From Saccharothrix ecbatanensis (GTDB taxonomy: Bacteria; Actinomycetota; Actinomycetes; Mycobacteriales; Pseudonocardiaceae): a DNA stretch of 64,000 nt. Position numbers and translations under genes: made by a program. The number at the start of each line of letters is the position of its first letter. Positions within the stretch are counted from its first letter, which is position 1. The stretch covers positions 8,246,001-8,310,000 of the forward strand of contig NZ_JACHMO010000001.1 of the NCBI RefSeq assembly GCF_014205015.1. The letters are read 5' to 3'. Of the stretch, positions 62,672 through 64,000 are shown piece by piece. The notes below the pieces were generated by a model. The model was not told the DNA's origin, did no database searches, and saw only the letters and a list, made by a program, of their open reading frames with translations.

Positions 62672-63679
62672 TCAGTACCAAGCCTTGTGCCACAGGTGGT
62701 TATTTGTTCCCTCGACGAAGACGTCGATCCGGTTCGGCCCCCACGAGACGGCGGCCGGGTTGTGCAGGAACGTGCCGCCGAGGCTTTCCCAGCCGGACCA
62801 CGAGCCGTTCCAGTACTTGTGCCAGAGCGCGTTGTCGGTGCCCTTGACGAAGACGTCGAGGCGGCCGGAAGCCCACGACGAGACGCCCGGACCGGCGGTG
62901 ATCACGCCGCCGAGGCTCTCCCAGCCGGACCACGACGAGCCGTTCCACCACTTGTGCCACAGCGCGTTGTCCGTGCCTTCGACGAAGATGTCGAGCCGGT
63001 TCGGGCCCCAGGCCGCGATCGCCGGGTTGTCGATGATCACGCCGCCGAGGTTGCTCCAGCCGGACCACGAGCCGTTCCAGTACTTGTGCCACACCGCCGA
63101 GTCGGTGCCCCGGACGACGACGTCGAGACGGCCGGACGACCACGACGCGACCGCCGGACCGGCGGTGAGCACGCCGCCGAGGCTTTCCCAGCCGGACCAG
63201 GACGAGCCGTTCCACCACTTGTGCCACAACGCGTTGTCCGTGCCCCGGGCGAACACGTCGAGCCGGTTGGGCCCCCACGAGACGACGGCCGGGTTGTCGA
63301 TGATCACGCCGCCGAGGCTGGTCCAGTTGGTCCAGGACGACCCGTTCCAGGCCTTGTGCCACACGGCGGAGTCCGTGCCCCGGGCCACGACGTCGAGCCG
63401 GCCCGCCGACCACGACGCCACGGCCGGACCCGCGGTGATCACGCCACCGAGATCGCCCCAGCCCGACCACGTCCGGCTCTGGCCTTCGGCGTCCTGATTC
63501 TGCGGGACCTCATTCCCGGCCACCTGATTCGGCGCCGCCTGGTTTTGGGCGGGCTCATTCCGGGCCGCCTCGTTCTGGGCCGCCGATCTGTCTGCGGGTG
63601 CGGCCGCGGCCACGCTTGCGCCGGTGGAGAACAACGTGAGCAGCACGGCGATCAACAATCGTGCGAATCTGGAATGCAC
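62672..63679 (-). CDS. Secreted beta-propeller lectin-like protein (PLL/tectonin type)
   Basis: 335 residues from GTG 63679, seven bases after GGAGGG. A signal peptide (about 1-28) is followed by an Asn/Gln/Ala-rich repeat linker (AAQNEAARNEPAQNQ-type, residues 31-65). Then come six repeats of 42-47 residues with the core SWGPNRLDVFARGTDNALWH and K-WNGSSWSGWESLGG. Two repeat subtypes alternate: ITAGPAVASW and IIDNPAVVSW. This is the architecture of PLL-like fucose-binding propellers and of stick-like domains in actinobacterial secreted proteins. It may bind glycans on other cells. No enzyme domain is attached. Confidence 0.88.
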   Translation of the reverse strand: MHSRFARLLIAVLLTLFSTGASVAAAAPADRSAAQNEAARNEPAQNQAAPNQVAGNEVPQNQDAEGQSRTWSGWGDLGGVITAGPAVASWSAGRLDVVARGTDSAVWHKAWNGSSWTNWTSLGGVIIDNPAVVSWGPNRLDVFARGTDNALWHKWWNGSSWSGWESLGGVLTAGPAVASWSSGRLDVVVRGTDSAVWHKYWNGSWSGWSNLGGVIIDNPAIAAWGPNRLDIFVEGTDNALWHKWWNGSSWSGWESLGGVITAGPGVSSWASGRLDVFVKGTDNALWHKYWNGSWSGWESLGGTFLHNPAAVSWGPNRIDVFVEGTNNHLWHKAWY

Positions 63680-63899
63680 CGGTTTTCCCTCCGTTATCCG
63701 GATGCGTGCAGAGTGAAGCAAGTTGGAACGTAGCACGGTTGGCGGAAACCGAATGGTGGAAAAATGTTTCATCCGCCCTGGTGGGCGTTCTCCGCAGAAA
63801 GGGCACTTTTCCGCCCTCGCCGGTGACGCGCTGTGATTAGACCCGGAAGTTAATTCGAGAAGGTGAACCCCATTGGGGTCGGGCGGGCGGAGCGGGCCG

Positions 63900-64000
63900 T
63901 TAGGCCGTCAGTTCGAGCGACGAACCCTCGCGGGCTTTGCGGACCCGGAGCCTGGTCGGGATGCGCTGCCGCAGCTCTTCCACGTGCGAGACGAGGCCGA
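63900..64000 (-). CDS. sbcC: SbcC-like exonuclease ATPase, C-terminal fragment
   Basis: Only the last 32-33 codons are in the window (stop TAA at 63900-63902). They read GLVSHVEELRQRIPTRLRVR and KAREGSSLELTA. This is the D-loop/H-loop end of SbcC/Rad50-type ATPases (VSHV-ELR-RIP). With SbcD it forms an exonuclease acting on hairpins and double-strand ends. The gap from 63680 to 63899 is less GC-rich and holds the lectin promoter region; no gene is seen in it. Confidence 0.75.
   Translation of the reverse strand, partial: GLVSHVEELRQRIPTRLRVRKAREGSSLELTA

Overview
The window is chromosomal DNA of a very GC-rich actinobacterium. Several features point to it: GTG starts, stop/start overlaps of the GTGA and ATGA type, a mycothiol-dependent enzyme (Mca), GuaB1, PhoH2 and long GC-rich terminator hairpins. 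The gene set and repeats suggest the Pseudonocardiales (Saccharothrix/Lentzea/Actinosynnema-like), but the genus is inference. From about 18.5 kb to 59.8 kb the backbone follows the gene order I know from Mycobacterium tuberculosis Rv1074c-Rv1110: thiolase, SGNH hydrolase, cbs, Pra-like RDD protein, metB, greA, DUF4307, mca, small membrane protein, YyaL, hemolysin III, Z-prenyltransferase, phoH2, fumC, glpX, xseB/xseA, Rv1109c-like protein and ispH. Accessory blocks interrupt this backbone.

Layout. 0-5.8 kb: end of a uracil-DNA glycosylase gene, small hypothetical genes and a DUF4129/MoxR/DUF58 operon. 5.9-7.3 kb: type II NADH dehydrogenase. 7.36-9.75 kb: a compact apparent RiPP locus with a sigma70-like promoter, a 40-residue peptide, a strong hairpin, an ATP-grasp enzyme and a SagB-like dehydrogenase carrying a TTA codon. 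A short class-I tRNA with anticodon UAA follows. 10-17 kb: DUF885 peptidase, NarL-type two-component system, secreted deacetylase-like protein, and a sortase translationally coupled to a surface protein. 17.3-29.8 kb: Bax-inhibitor protein and the conserved backbone with transsulfuration genes, hppD and its divergent Lrp-type regulator, greA and mca. 29.8-36.6 kb: a rearranged stretch with an intact phosphatase and YyaL gene, degenerate duplicate pieces of both, a protease-gene fragment, a decayed toxin-like tail with an orphan downstream gene, and a lower-GC DUF4265/NUDIX/GntR-remnant patch. 38.2-39.2 kb: two paralogous secreted two-cysteine proteins. 42.6-51 kb: ABC exporter, GuaB1, ATP-dependent DNA ligase, MocR regulator and EamA exporter. 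51-59.8 kb: backbone resumes. 59.8-64 kb: IS3 remnant, ABC exporter, VOC protein, beta-propeller lectin and the C-terminus of SbcC.

Two signals recur in the spaces between genes. The first is arrays of an imperfect 22-bp unit (5.1, 18.2, 24.6-24.9 and 51.0 kb), often filling the whole gap between genes. The second is shorter tandem arrays (8, 15 or 16 bp) at gene 3' ends, whose units repeat the stop codon. The strongest candidate for an undescribed system is the peptide/ATP-grasp/SagB locus at 7.4-9.7 kb. It has no YcaO or methyltransferase gene nearby.
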